Positions 18,173-27,213 of a stretch of 64,000 bases of DNA are shown one piece after another. Made by a program: the position numbers and the translations under genes. This stretch comes from Thalassovita mangrovi (GTDB lineage: Bacteria; Pseudomonadota; Alphaproteobacteria; Rhodobacterales; Rhodobacteraceae). The DNA lies in assembly GCF_009857745.1 (NCBI RefSeq), contig NZ_WWEN01000003.1, positions 248,001 through 312,000 of the forward strand, in the 5' to 3' direction. The notes under the pieces were generated by a model. It saw only the letters and a program-made list of their open reading frames with translations, did no database searches and had not been told where the DNA came from. Within the stretch, counting starts at the first letter, position 1, and every line of letters starts with the position of its first letter.

Positions 18173-18961
18173 ATGTCCTTCACCCTTGCCACCTGGAACA
18201 TCAACTCGGTCCGCCTGCGCGAACCCATCGTCTGCAAGCTGATGGAGGAAGAGGCGCCCGACGTGTTGTGCCTGCAGGAATGCAAGAGCCCAGTGGACAA
18301 GATCCCGCTGGAAGCGTTCAAGGCGCTTGGCTACCACTACATGGTGGCGCGCGGGCAGAAGGGGTATAACGGCGTCGCGATCCTGTCGAAACTGCCGATC
18401 GAGGATGCGGGCGACATGGATTTCGCCTCGCTCGGCCATGCCCGCCACGTGGCGGCGCGGCTGGAAAACGGCGTCACGGTGCATAATTTCTATGTCCCCG
18501 CGGGCGGCGACAAGCCCGACCGCGAGGTGAACGAGAAATTCGGCCAGAAGCTCGATTACCTGACCGAGATGCGCGACTGGTTCAAGGGCGAGAATTTCGA
18601 CAAGTCGATCCTGGTGGGCGATCTGAACATCGCCCCGCGCGAAGACGACGTGTGGTCGCACAAGCAGCTGCTGAAGATCGTCAGCCACACGCCGATCGAG
18701 GTCGATCACTTCCATCAGGTGATGGAAGCGGGGAAATGGGCCGACGTAACGCGCAACGACATCCCCGAGGGGCTGCTTTATTCGTGGTGGTCCTACCGCG
18801 CCAAGGATTGGTCCGCCGCCGACAAGGGCCGCCGTCTGGATCACATCTGGGCCACCGACGACATCAAGCACGCCGGCCATTCCAGCCGCATCCTGCGCGC
18901 CGCGCGGGGCTGGGAACAACCCAGCGACCACGCGCCGGTTTTCGCGACGTTCGATCTTTGA
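18173..18961 (+). CDS. xth: Exodeoxyribonuclease III
   Basis: 262 residues. This AP endonuclease/3'-exonuclease repairs abasic sites. Motifs: WNINSVR (about 8-14), CLQECK with catalytic Glu (about 33-38), NFYVPAGG near 105, GDLNIAP near 150, and C-terminal RLDHIWA followed by SDHAPV with the catalytic His. Length is typical for XthA. It stands alone, with 111 bp upstream after the TSUP gene. Confidence 0.93.
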   Translation: MSFTLATWNINSVRLREPIVCKLMEEEAPDVLCLQECKSPVDKIPLEAFKALGYHYMVARGQKGYNGVAILSKLPIEDAGDMDFASLGHARHVAARLENGVTVHNFYVPAGGDKPDREVNEKFGQKLDYLTEMRDWFKGENFDKSILVGDLNIAPREDDVWSHKQLLKIVSHTPIEVDHFHQVMEAGKWADVTRNDIPEGLLYSWWSYRAKDWSAADKGRRLDHIWATDDIKHAGHSSRILRAARGWEQPSDHAPVFATFDL

Positions 18962-19048
18962 TCGGCCTGCGACGGTGCTGAAACCTTGGAATTTTCCCTT
19001 CCAGGGTTCATATAAAGACAAACGCGAAATCCCAAGGATAGGGTTGTC

Positions 19049-19972
19049 ATGCTCGAACTAGGTTCCACCCCGCCCGCCACCGATCTGATCAAGGACGTGA
19101 CCGAGGCCAATTTCATGGCCGATGTGGTCGAAGCCTCGCAGGACGTGCCCGTCATCGTCGATTTCTGGGCCACCTGGTGCGGCCCGTGCCGCACGCTGGG
19201 CCCGATGCTGGAAGACGCCGTGACCAAGGCCGGCGGCGCTGTGAAGATGGCCAAGATCGACGTCGATCAGAACCAGATGCTGGCGCAGGCGCTGGCGCAG
19301 CAGGGGCTGCCGCTGCAATCGATCCCGACCGTCGTGGCCTTCGTCAAGGGCCGCCCCACCGACATGTTCCAGGGCGCGGTTCCCGCATCCGAAATCGACG
19401 CCTTCATCAAGCGCGCCATCGAGGCGGGCGGCGGTGAGGCCGGTGGCGGTCTGGAAGAAGCGCTGGCCGCGGCCGAGGAAATGCTGGCCGAGGGCGCGGT
19501 GGAAGATGCCGCCCAGACCTTCGCCGCCATCGCCGAGGAAGACCCGAGCAGTGCCGAAGCCTTCGCCGGGCTGGCGCGCTGCCAGATCGCCCTGGGCGAG
19601 CTGGACCAGGCCGAGGCGGTGCTGAACGGCGTTGCCGCCGAGATCGCCGACGCCGCCCCGATCGAGGCCGCCCTCGCACAGCTGGAACTGGCGCGCCAGG
19701 CCGCGAATTCCGGCCCGCTGGACGATCTGAAAGCAGCTGTCGAAGCCGATCCGGCCAACCTTGAGGCGCGGTTCGAACTGGCGCAGGCGCTGCATGCCGC
19801 CGGTCAGGTCGAGGAAGCGGTCGATCAGTTGCTGGACCTGTTCCGCCGCGACCGCGAATGGAACGACGGCGCCGCCAAGCAGCAGCTGTTCACCATCTTC
19901 GACGCGCTCAAGCCGAACGACCCGGTGGTGCTGCACGGCCGCCGCAAGCTCAGCTCGATGATATTTGCCTGA
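19049..19972 (+). CDS. Thioredoxin-TPR protein, YbbN/CnoX type
   Basis: 307 residues. The N-terminal thioredoxin domain (about 15-120) has the intact redox motif WCGPC (Cys44, Cys47). It is followed by alpha-helical tetratricopeptide-like repeats rich in Ala and Glu (about 130-300). In E. coli the equivalent, CnoX, is a holdase that hands clients to GroEL; its motif there is SQHC, whereas here a true CxxC suggests additional redox activity. The gene lies 15 bp upstream of the Lon-N gene and is probably co-transcribed with it. Confidence 0.87.
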   Translation: MLELGSTPPATDLIKDVTEANFMADVVEASQDVPVIVDFWATWCGPCRTLGPMLEDAVTKAGGAVKMAKIDVDQNQMLAQALAQQGLPLQSIPTVVAFVKGRPTDMFQGAVPASEIDAFIKRAIEAGGGEAGGGLEEALAAAEEMLAEGAVEDAAQTFAAIAEEDPSSAEAFAGLARCQIALGELDQAEAVLNGVAAEIADAAPIEAALAQLELARQAANSGPLDDLKAAVEADPANLEARFELAQALHAAGQVEEAVDQLLDLFRRDREWNDGAAKQQLFTIFDALKPNDPVVLHGRRKLSSMIFA

Positions 19973-19987
19973 TCGCGGCATCGGGCT

Positions 19988-20644
19988 ATGTCCACGCCCA
20001 TGACCAGACCGATCCAGCTGCCCGACACCATCCCGGTGTTTCCCCTGCCCGGAGCGCTTCTGCTGCCCCGGGCCCGGCTGCCGCTGCACATCTTTGAGCC
20101 GCGTTACCTGGCGATGCTGGACGATGCGCTGAAAACGCCGGCACGGCTGATCGGGATGGTGCAGCCCTGCCTGACGCCGGGGTCCGATCCGGGCCACCTG
20201 CATCAGATCGGCTGCGCCGGGCGGGTAACGCAGTTTTCGGAAACCGAGGACGGGCGCTACATGATCACCCTGACCGGGATTTCGCGTTTCCGCATCCGCC
20301 GCGAAATCGACGGCTTCACCCCTTACCGGCGCTGCGAGGTGTCCTGGGCCGGGTTCGAAAAGGACCAGGGCGCGGAAGAACACGATACCGGGCTGGACCG
20401 GGACGCCTTCATGGACCTGCTGACGCGGTTCTTCAGGCAGCGCAACCTGGATACCGATTGGGACAGCATGGCAGATGCCGATGACGAATTGCTGATCAAT
20501 TCGCTGTCGATGATGCTGGATTTCGCCCCCGAGGACAAACAGGCCCTGCTGGAGGCGCCCTGCCTGTGCACCCGGCGCGAAACGCTTGTCACCCTGATCG
20601 AATTTGCGCTACGCGGGGGCGAGAACGAGGAAAAGCTGCAATGA
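19988..20644 (+). CDS. Lon N-terminal (LON substrate-binding) domain protein
   Basis: 218 residues covering only the LON N-domain: opening [13 protein letters not shown], then [11 protein letters not shown] (about 36-46), then GCAGRVTQF near 75. The AAA and protease parts of Lon are absent. Such stand-alone proteins are common in alphaproteobacteria; the role is not established. The start could be the second ATG four codons in. Its stop overlaps the Trm112 start (ATGA). Confidence 0.87.
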   Translation: MSTPMTRPIQLPDTIPVFPLPGALLLPRARLPLHIFEPRYLAMLDDALKTPARLIGMVQPCLTPGSDPGHLHQIGCAGRVTQFSETEDGRYMITLTGISRFRIRREIDGFTPYRRCEVSWAGFEKDQGAEEHDTGLDRDAFMDLLTRFFRQRNLDTDWDSMADADDELLINSLSMMLDFAPEDKQALLEAPCLCTRRETLVTLIEFALRGGENEEKLQ

Positions 20645-20823
20645 CCGATACACCGCCCTTCGACCGCCACATGCTGGAAGCGCTGATCTGCCCGGTCACC
20701 CATGGCCCGCTGGAATACGACGCCGAGGCGCAGGAGCTGATTTCGAAATCGGCCAAGCTGGCTTTCCCGATCCGCAACGGCATCCCGATCATGCTGATCG
20801 ACGAGGCGCGCAAGCTGGACTGA
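20641..20823 (+). CDS. Trm112-family protein
   Basis: 60 residues: the compact zinc-ribbon-like fold with [13 protein letters not shown] near 16 and [16 protein letters not shown] near 37. Only one cysteine of the classic CxxC pair is present (CPVT), which is frequent in bacterial members. Trm112 proteins activate methyltransferases. Coupled to the Lon-N gene by a 4-nt overlap. Confidence 0.85.
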   Translation: MTDTPPFDRHMLEALICPVTHGPLEYDAEAQELISKSAKLAFPIRNGIPIMLIDEARKLD

Positions 20824-20836
20824 GCCGAGCCGGGGT

Positions 20837-21259
20837 TTAATCCGCCAGAAGTTCCAGCGTCCTTTCGCAGCGCTGCCCGCCGTAAAACGCCTCCAGCACC
20901 TGGCCGAACACCGGGTCGGCATCGGGCAATGCGGCGAACAGGGTGGCCGAGCTGCGCAGCTTCATCCCGTCGATCCCGCCCAGGATGTCCTCGGCCGGTT
21001 GCCCCGCATGGGTCAGCATCAGCCCCATCATGTGGATCAGCCGCGGCCCCAGCACCGGATGCGCCAGATACTCCGCCGCCTCCTGCATATCGGCGATACC
21101 GTAGAGCTGAGCGAAATTCGACCGGCCCAGGCCGCGCAATTGCGGGAAGACGTACCACATCCAATGGCTCAGCTTCCGCCCCTGCGCGATTTCGCGTTCC
21201 GCGTCGGCGTAATTGCGTTCCTGTGCCAGCACGAAGCGGTCCAGCGTGTCCTGTTTCAT
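20837..21259 (-). CDS. DUF1810 family protein
   Basis: 140 residues with the family signature LDRFVLAQ (about 6-13), KLSHWMWYVFPQLRGLGRS (about 29-47), and HPVLGPRL near 67. The function is unknown; DUF1810 proteins are small, soluble and widespread. It converges on the Trm112 gene with a 13-bp gap and is divergent from amn. Confidence 0.88.
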   Translation of the reverse strand: MKQDTLDRFVLAQERNYADAEREIAQGRKLSHWMWYVFPQLRGLGRSNFAQLYGIADMQEAAEYLAHPVLGPRLIHMMGLMLTHAGQPAEDILGGIDGMKLRSSATLFAALPDADPVFGQVLEAFYGGQRCERTLELLAD

Positions 21260-21348
21260 GATGCGTCCCGCCCCATACAGACCTGTTACACGGATGGTTG
21301 AACCTGCGCGGGTCCCGTGTCAACGTCGGTAGAAAACAGGATAGAGCG

Positions 21349-22833
21349 ATGACCCCCAGCAAGCCCGACCTCCGGATCGAAACACCGCAACTGATCGAGG
21401 CGGAAGCGTTCGACGATGCCGCCGCCGCCGTGGCCCGGCTGGAGGAACTGTACGACGGCGCCGTCGAATTCCTGTGCCGCAATTTCCTGGCGACGATGGC
21501 GATCGGCCGGGCCGATTGCCGCTATCGCGCCTTTTATCCCGAAATCCGCATCACCACGACCAGCTTCGCCAAGGTCGACAGCCGGCTGAGTTTTGGACAT
21601 GTCGCCGAACCGGGCACCTTCGCCGCCACGATCACCCGGCCCGACCTGTTCCGCAATTACCTGCGCCAGCAGATCGCGCTGCTGATCGCCAATCACGGCG
21701 TGCCGGTGGTGATCGGGGTCAGCGACACGCCGATGCCGGTGCATTTCGCGGTGGCGAACGAAACCGACATGACGGTGCCGCAGGAAGGGGCGGGCGATTT
21801 CATCCTGCGCGACGTGTTCGACGTGCCGGACCTGTCGACCACCAATGACGACATCGTCAACGGCACCTACCAGATCCCCGCCGACGGCACCGCGCCGCTG
21901 GCGCCGTTCACCGCGCAAAGGGTGGATTATTCGCTGGCCCGGCTGGCGCATTACACCGCCACCGATCCGGTGCATTTCCAGAACCACGTTCTGTTCACCA
22001 ACTACCAGTTCTACGTCTCGGAATTCGAAAACTACGCGCGCGACATGCTGTCCGATCCGGACAGCGGCTATACCTCCTTCGTGGCGACGGGGAACGCCGA
22101 GATCACCGAAGCCGTGCAGGTGCTGCCGCGCGCCGACAAGATGCCGCAAATGCCCGCCTATCACCTGAAACGCGCCGACGGGTCGGGGATCACACTGGTC
22201 AATATCGGCGTCGGGCCGTCCAACGCCAAAACCGCGACCGACCATATCGCGGTGCTGCGGCCGCATGCCTGGATCATGGTCGGCCATTGCGCCGGGCTGC
22301 GCGCCAGCCAGAGCTTGGGCGATTTCGTCCTGGCCCATGCTTATCTGCGCGAAGACAAGGTGCTGGACGACGACCTGCCGGTCTGGGTTCCGGTGCCGGC
22401 GCTGGCGGAAATCCAGATCGCGCTGGAACAGGCGGTGGCCGAGGAAACCCAGCTGGAAGGCTATGACCTGAAGCGGGTGATGCGCACAGGCACGGTGGCC
22501 AGCCTCGACAACCGCAACTGGGAACTGCGCGATACATCCGGCCCCGTACAGCGGCTGAGCCAGTCGCGCGCGGTGGCGCTGGACATGGAAAGCGCGACCA
22601 TCGCGGCCAACGGTTTCCGCTTCCGGGTGCCCTACGGCACATTACTTTGCGTCAGCGACAAACCCCTGCATGGCGAACTGAAATTGCCCGGCATGGCCAG
22701 CGATTTCTATAAAACACAGGTTTCGCGTCATTTGCTGATTGGCATCCGGGCGATGGAAAGGCTAAGGAAGATGCCATTGGAGCGTATTCACAGCCGGAAA
22801 TTGCGGAGTTTTGACGAGACCGCGTTCCTTTGA
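21349..22833 (+). CDS. amn: AMP nucleosidase
   Basis: 494 residues. It cleaves AMP to adenine and ribose 5-phosphate. The N-terminal domain (about 1-180) is the AMP-nucleosidase-specific part. The C-terminal half is nucleoside-phosphorylase-like, with NIGVGPSNAKT near 285, GHCAGLR near 313, and ALDMESATIAANG near 410 containing the catalytic region. The ATG at 21349 was chosen because an upstream start at 21298 would be a TTG without a ribosome binding site. Confidence 0.92.
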   Translation: MTPSKPDLRIETPQLIEAEAFDDAAAAVARLEELYDGAVEFLCRNFLATMAIGRADCRYRAFYPEIRITTTSFAKVDSRLSFGHVAEPGTFAATITRPDLFRNYLRQQIALLIANHGVPVVIGVSDTPMPVHFAVANETDMTVPQEGAGDFILRDVFDVPDLSTTNDDIVNGTYQIPADGTAPLAPFTAQRVDYSLARLAHYTATDPVHFQNHVLFTNYQFYVSEFENYARDMLSDPDSGYTSFVATGNAEITEAVQVLPRADKMPQMPAYHLKRADGSGITLVNIGVGPSNAKTATDHIAVLRPHAWIMVGHCAGLRASQSLGDFVLAHAYLREDKVLDDDLPVWVPVPALAEIQIALEQAVAEETQLEGYDLKRVMRTGTVASLDNRNWELRDTSGPVQRLSQSRAVALDMESATIAANGFRFRVPYGTLLCVSDKPLHGELKLPGMASDFYKTQVSRHLLIGIRAMERLRKMPLERIHSRKLRSFDETAFL

Positions 22834-22876
22834 TCACAGAAAATCGATTTTTTGCTTGTTTTGCCCTTGCCGCAGG

Positions 22877-22892
22877 ACACAATTCGTTGTGT
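22877..22892. other. Short hairpin in the hup leader
   Basis: ACACAA-TTCG-TTGTGT, a perfect 6-bp stem with a stable tetraloop, followed by TTTAT. It lies 44 bp after the amn stop and 72 bp before the HU start, in an AT-rich intergenic region. It could be a weak terminator of amn or a binding site for the hup promoter. Confidence 0.45.
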
Positions 22893-22963
22893 TTATACGC
22901 GACATACAGTTAAATACTGCTCAATGAGGCCCAATAAATCGGGCAAGCTAAGGAGACCAAAAA

Positions 22964-23251
22964 ATGGCAAAACCGATGACCAAGACTCAGCTCGTTGCTG
23001 CTCTGGCTGAGGAAATGGGCGCAGAGAAGAAAACCGCAACCGCGGCACTGGACGCCATCGTATCGATCATCACCAAAGAAGTTTCGGCCGGCGGCGCCGT
23101 GACCCTGCCCGGCGTTGGCAAAATCTACTGCCGTGAACGCCCCGAGCGCATGGTGCGCAACCCCGCCACCGGCGAGCAGATCAAGAAAGAAGCCGACAAG
23201 GTCGTCAAGATGACCATCGCGAAGGCTCTGAAAGACAGCGTGAACAGCTGA
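22964..23251 (+). CDS. hup: HU-family DNA-binding protein
   Basis: 95 residues of a histone-like nucleoid protein: MTKTQLVAALAEE start, GVGKIYCRERPERMVRNPATGE (the DNA-bending beta-arm, about 46-67), and KALKDSVNS end. It differs slightly from canonical HU: a Tyr-Cys pair replaces the usual F-V/T at the start of the arm. A good AAGGAG site precedes it, and a strong terminator follows. Confidence 0.92.
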   Translation: MAKPMTKTQLVAALAEEMGAEKKTATAALDAIVSIITKEVSAGGAVTLPGVGKIYCRERPERMVRNPATGEQIKKEADKVVKMTIAKALKDSVNS

Positions 23252-23275
23252 TCTTGCATCTTCGTCAAGTTTCGG

Positions 23276-23307
23276 AAAGGGTCGCCTTCGGGCGGCCCTT
23301 TTCTTTT
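23276..23307 (+). terminator. Rho-independent terminator after hup
   Basis: AAGGGTCGCC-TTCG-GGCGGCCCTT stem (one G-T wobble) followed by TTTCTTTT, directly downstream of the HU gene. Confidence 0.88.
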
Positions 23308-23369
23308 GGGCCGAAGCAAACGGGTCCCGCTGCGAATGGCCCGGTGCGAACAGGGAATGGGATTTCGGG

Positions 23370-24245
23370 ATGAATATGCGCGCCGTCGCGATGGGGCTGG
23401 CTTTTGCCCTGATGTGGTCTTCCGCCTTCACCTCGGCGCGGGTGATCGTCGCCTATGCGCCGCCGATGGCATCGCTGTCGCTGCGCTTCCTGGTGTCGGG
23501 GATCCTGGGCATCGGCATCGCGCTGGCCCTGGGCCAAAGCTTCCGACTGACCCGGGCGCAATGGCGCGCCACCATCGTGTTCGGCATTTGCCAGAACGCG
23601 CTGTATCTAGGGCTGAACTTCATCGCCATGCAGACGGTCGAGGCCTCGCTCGCTTCGATCATCGCCTCGACCATGCCGCTGATGGTGGCGCTGGCCGGAT
23701 GGGCGGTGTTCCGCGACAAGCTGCCGATGCTGGGCATTGTCGGTCTGGTGCTGGGCGTGATCGGCGTGGTGCTGATCATGGGCGCGCGGATCGAAGACGG
23801 GGTCGACCGCTATGGGCTGGGCCTGTGTTTCATCGCCGCCGCGGCGCTGACCGTGGCCACGCTGTCGGTGCGCGGCGCGTCCTCGGGCGGCAATGTGATG
23901 ATGATCGTCGGGCTGCAGATGATGGTCGGCGCGGTCTGCCTCGCCGTGGCCTCGGCGCTGTTCGAACCGCTGGAAGTGACCTTCAGCTGGCAGCTGATTG
24001 TGGCCTTCATCTATACCACGCTGGTGCCCGGGCTGGCCGCGACATGGGTGTGGTTCACCCTGGTCAACCAGATCGGCGCGGTGAAGGCCGCCACCTTCCA
24101 TTTCCTCAACCCGTTCTTCGGCGTCGCCATCGCGGCGGCGCTTCTGGGCGAAAGCCTTGGGGTGCTGGACGTGGTCGGCGTGGCGGTGATCGCGGCGGGC
24201 ATCCTGGCGGTGCAGCTGTCGAAGCAGAAACCCGCGGCGGGGTGA
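23370..24245 (+). CDS. EamA/DMT-family transporter
   Basis: 291 residues with ten hydrophobic segments in two EamA repeats. It begins MGLAFALMWSSAFTSARV, and the second half begins around 150. The family exports or imports small metabolites and amino acids; the substrate is unknown. It is convergent with the AEC transporter gene (24-bp gap). Confidence 0.87.
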   Translation: MNMRAVAMGLAFALMWSSAFTSARVIVAYAPPMASLSLRFLVSGILGIGIALALGQSFRLTRAQWRATIVFGICQNALYLGLNFIAMQTVEASLASIIASTMPLMVALAGWAVFRDKLPMLGIVGLVLGVIGVVLIMGARIEDGVDRYGLGLCFIAAAALTVATLSVRGASSGGNVMMIVGLQMMVGAVCLAVASALFEPLEVTFSWQLIVAFIYTTLVPGLAATWVWFTLVNQIGAVKAATFHFLNPFFGVAIAAALLGESLGVLDVVGVAVIAAGILAVQLSKQKPAAG

Positions 24246-24268
24246 TCGCAGAGCCGGGCCGGGCTACC

Positions 24269-25213
24269 CTAAATCAGCACCGCAAGAAGAACACTCAGTG
24301 TCACGAAGGCCCCGAAGGTCGCGCCCAGAAGCGCGATCGAGGCGACGCCTTCATGGCCGTAATCCAGCGCGAAGACGGTGTAGATCAGGAACATCGGCAT
24401 CGCGGCGGACAGGATCACCGCCTTGTGCATGTCGGCGCCAAGCGCGGGCATCCCGATCATCGGCAGCAGGAACGCCACCACCGCCACCATCGCCGGATGC
24501 ACGATCAGCTTGCCCGCGACGATCTGCGCCGCCAGCACCTGATTGCCCTTCAGCGGCAGCCCGAACAGCGACCCGCCGATCACGAACAGCGCCAAGGCAC
24601 TGGCCGAGGCCGCCAACATGTCGAGGAACCGGATACCCGGCGCCGGGATGGTGAGGCCCGACAGCATGATCGCCATGCCGGCCAGCAGCCCGACGAACAG
24701 CGGCCGCTTCAGGATCGACAGGAACAGCGCGGCGAACATGCGCCAGCGGCTGGAATGGGTCTGGTCGCGCGAGGATTCCAGCATCACCAGCCCAATCGGG
24801 ATCAGCAGGAAGTTTTCCACCACGAAATTCAGCGCCAAGATGACGCCTGCCTTGTCGGGGAACAGCAACAGCATCACCGGATAGCCGACGAAACCGGAAT
24901 TGGGGCAGCTCGACCCCATCACCCCGATGGCGCGGCGCGCGGGCCCGGTGCGTTGCAGCGTCAGCACCGCGTACATCGCGCCGATCGTCGCCACCCCGCC
25001 GATGGCGAAGACGGCCACATAGGACAGGTCCAGAACCTCGGCCAGGTCGCGTTTGATCAGCGCCGCGCAAAGCAGCGCGGGCAGGGCGATGTTCTGGACG
25101 TATTTGCTCATCACCCGCATGTCGCTTTCGGTGAACATGCCGAACCGGACCGAGGCAAAGCCAAGCGCGATGGCCGCGAAGATCGGGAAGGTGATGGACA
25201 GGATGTCTAGCAT
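24269..25213 (-). CDS. AEC (auxin efflux carrier) family transporter
   Basis: 314 residues with about ten hydrophobic segments in two halves. Family-specific features are the first helix ILSITFPIFAAIALGF, and MGSSCPNSGFVGYPVML near 98-114, the conserved N-G-PNSGFVG substrate region. Bacterial AEC proteins move carboxylates such as malate or malonate. The ATG overlaps the end of the HD-domain gene by 7 bp. Confidence 0.87.
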   Translation of the reverse strand: MLDILSITFPIFAAIALGFASVRFGMFTESDMRVMSKYVQNIALPALLCAALIKRDLAEVLDLSYVAVFAIGGVATIGAMYAVLTLQRTGPARRAIGVMGSSCPNSGFVGYPVMLLLFPDKAGVILALNFVVENFLLIPIGLVMLESSRDQTHSSRWRMFAALFLSILKRPLFVGLLAGMAIMLSGLTIPAPGIRFLDMLAASASALALFVIGGSLFGLPLKGNQVLAAQIVAGKLIVHPAMVAVVAFLLPMIGMPALGADMHKAVILSAAMPMFLIYTVFALDYGHEGVASIALLGATFGAFVTLSVLLAVLI

Positions 25214-25869
25214 GATGCGGTGTTCCAGTGTTGCGGCGGCTCAGAGCCGATTTCCCCGGCGATATCGGTCAGGAAACGATGCATCGCCGCCACCCGGCCT
25301 TGCGCCATTGCGCGGCCGGTGGCGGTCTGCATCCCCTCGGCCAGCCGCAGCAGCTTGACCGGCCAGTGATCCAGCGAATAGGCGCGGTCGTCCGGGGTGC
25401 GACCGGCGGCGAAGGGATCGTCGGGGTGATAGATCGGGCGGTTCAGCTGGCCCGACACGGAAAACGCCCGGGCGATGCCGATGGCGCCGATGGCATCCAT
25501 CCGGTCGGCATCGCGCAGGATGCGGGCCTCGAGCGTTTCAGGCTCTATTCCAGCGGAAAAGCTGTGCGCTTCGATGGCGTGGCGGGTATTTTCGATCTCC
25601 GCATCGGCAAATCCCAGAGCGATCAGATGCGGCGCGGCGGCCTCGGCCGCCAGGCGCGAGGCCTGCGCCCGGTTGGGTGCGTCCTTGGGCAGGTTGACCA
25701 GATCGTGCAGATAGGCCGCCCCGATCAGCACCCGCAGGTCGCCGCCCTCGGTTTCCGCAATCCGTTGGCTGGTGGTCCAGACCCGATCCAGATGCGCCAG
25801 ATCATGGGCGCTGTCCTGCGCCATGTCCCGTTTCGCGATGTTTCGCAGGGTCTGGCGCAGGGTTTCCAT
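25207..25869 (-). CDS. HD-domain phosphohydrolase-like protein
   Basis: 220 residues. Metal ligands of the HD fold are visible: SAHDLAHLDRVW (about 20-31), YLHDLV (about 52-57), and a later RDAD-type segment near 140. This is close to the YedJ-type nucleotide or phosphate hydrolases. The ATG overlaps the aroC stop by 1 nt (TGATG); a GTG three nucleotides upstream is also possible. Confidence 0.85.
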   Translation of the reverse strand: METLRQTLRNIAKRDMAQDSAHDLAHLDRVWTTSQRIAETEGGDLRVLIGAAYLHDLVNLPKDAPNRAQASRLAAEAAAPHLIALGFADAEIENTRHAIEAHSFSAGIEPETLEARILRDADRMDAIGAIGIARAFSVSGQLNRPIYHPDDPFAAGRTPDDRAYSLDHWPVKLLRLAEGMQTATGRAMAQGRVAAMHRFLTDIAGEIGSEPPQHWNTASC

Positions 25870-26975
25870 CACCCGATCGTGCCGCGGTTTTCGCCGATCT
25901 GGCCGCGATGCAGCAGCAGGTGATCAAGGATCACGCAGGCCATCATCGCCTCGGCCACCGGCACCGCGCGGATGCCGACGCAGGGGTCGTGGCGGCCCTT
26001 GGTGATCACCTCGATCGGGGTGCCGTCCTTGCGGATCGATTTGCGCGGGGTGAGGATCGAGGAGGTCGGTTTGACCGCAAAGCGCACCACCACGTCCTGC
26101 CCGGTGGAAATACCGCCCAGGATGCCGCCCGCGTGGTTCGACGAAAACACCGGCTGGCCATCGTTGCCCATGAATATCTCATCGGCGTTTTGCGACCCGC
26201 GCAGCTTCGCCGCCGCCATGCCTTCGCCGATCTCCACGCCCTTCACGGCATTGATCGACATCATCGCGGCGGCCAGATCGGTGTCGAGCTTGCCATAGAT
26301 CGGCGCGCCGATGCCCGCGGGCACGCCGCGCGCCACAACCTCGACCACCGCGCCAACCGAATCCTGGTCCTTGCGCAGTTTCTGCAGGTAATCGGCCCAT
26401 TGCTGCGCCACCTCCGGCCCCTGCGGAATCCAGAAATCGTTCTGGTCGATCGCGTCCCAGTCGAAGCTGTTGCGGTCGATCTCCAGATCGCCCATCGCGG
26501 TCATGTAGCCCTTGATTTCCAGCCCCGGCACCATCGCCTTGATCGCTTCGCGCGCCACGCCACCGGCGGCCACACGGGCGGCGGTTTCGCGGGCCGAGGA
26601 CCGGCCGCCGCCGCGATAGTCACGGTTGCCGTATTTCAGGTGATAGGTGATGTCGGCATGACCGGGGCGGAAGGTTTCGGCAATATCGCCGTAATCGCGC
26701 GACCGCTGGTCGGTGTTTTCGATCATCAGCTGGATCGGCGTGCCGGTGGTCTTGCCCTCGAACACGCCCGACAGGATTTTCACCGCGTCCGGTTCCTGCC
26801 GCTGGGTGGTGTGTTTGCTTTGGCCCGGGCGGCGCTTGTCCAGCCAGTGCTGCAACATCGCCGCGTCGACCGGAACCTCCGGCGGGCAGCCATCCACCGT
26901 GGCGCCCAAGGCGGGCCCGTGGCTTTCGCCCCAGGTGGTGACGCGGAACAGGTGACCGAAGGTGTTGATGCTCAT
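25869..26975 (-). CDS. aroC: Chorismate synthase
   Basis: 368 residues. It makes chorismate from EPSP with reduced FMN, the last step of the shikimate pathway. Signatures include GESHGPALG near 17, HTTQRQEPD near 55, [10 protein letters not shown] near 104, [11 protein letters not shown] near 122 and the C-terminal [18 protein letters not shown]. The ATG at 26975 is chosen because AAGGAGC sits 7 bp upstream. It is the first gene of a coupled aroC-HD-AEC minus-strand unit. Confidence 0.95.
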   Translation of the reverse strand: MSINTFGHLFRVTTWGESHGPALGATVDGCPPEVPVDAAMLQHWLDKRRPGQSKHTTQRQEPDAVKILSGVFEGKTTGTPIQLMIENTDQRSRDYGDIAETFRPGHADITYHLKYGNRDYRGGGRSSARETAARVAAGGVAREAIKAMVPGLEIKGYMTAMGDLEIDRNSFDWDAIDQNDFWIPQGPEVAQQWADYLQKLRKDQDSVGAVVEVVARGVPAGIGAPIYGKLDTDLAAAMMSINAVKGVEIGEGMAAAKLRGSQNADEIFMGNDGQPVFSSNHAGGILGGISTGQDVVVRFAVKPTSSILTPRKSIRKDGTPIEVITKGRHDPCVGIRAVPVAEAMMACVILDHLLLHRGQIGENRGTIG

Positions 26976-27071
26976 GTGCAGCTCCTTTGCAGCCTGCAAT
27001 ACAAAGCGCGGGTCCCCTGCTCAAGCTCTTTTGCCTTGAAACGACGTATCGCCGACGCTAGGTCTGCGGCT

Positions 27072-27163
27072 ACCTCGGGGTGCGTGCCGTGCGTTGCGGC
27101 GGGCTGAGATGCGATCGTGCAAACCCGTTGAACCTGAACCGGTTAAGACCGGCGGAGGGAAGG
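27072..27163 (+). promoter_or_regulatory. TPP riboswitch (THI element)
   Basis: The conserved core of the thiamine pyrophosphate aptamer is readable: CTCGGGGTGC at 27074, the GGCTGAGA loop at 27102, ACCCGTTGAACCTGAACC at 27123, then a GGTTAAGACCGGCG stem and GGAGGGAA at 27154. It lies 51 bp upstream of the thiB start. That fits thiamine-dependent repression of an uptake operon, either through the ribosome binding site GAGGAGG at 27201 or early termination. No obvious intrinsic terminator follows, so translational control is more likely. Confidence 0.95.
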
Positions 27164-27213
27164 TTTGGATGGTATCCGTTCTGACTCCGCCCGTCGCAGT
27201 GAGGAGGATACCT

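Noticed and set aside
23306-25210. 634-residue plus-strand open frame spanning the EamA and AEC genes
   Set aside because: Composition is Arg/Gly/His-rich and inconsistent with a protein; it covers two real genes on other frames.
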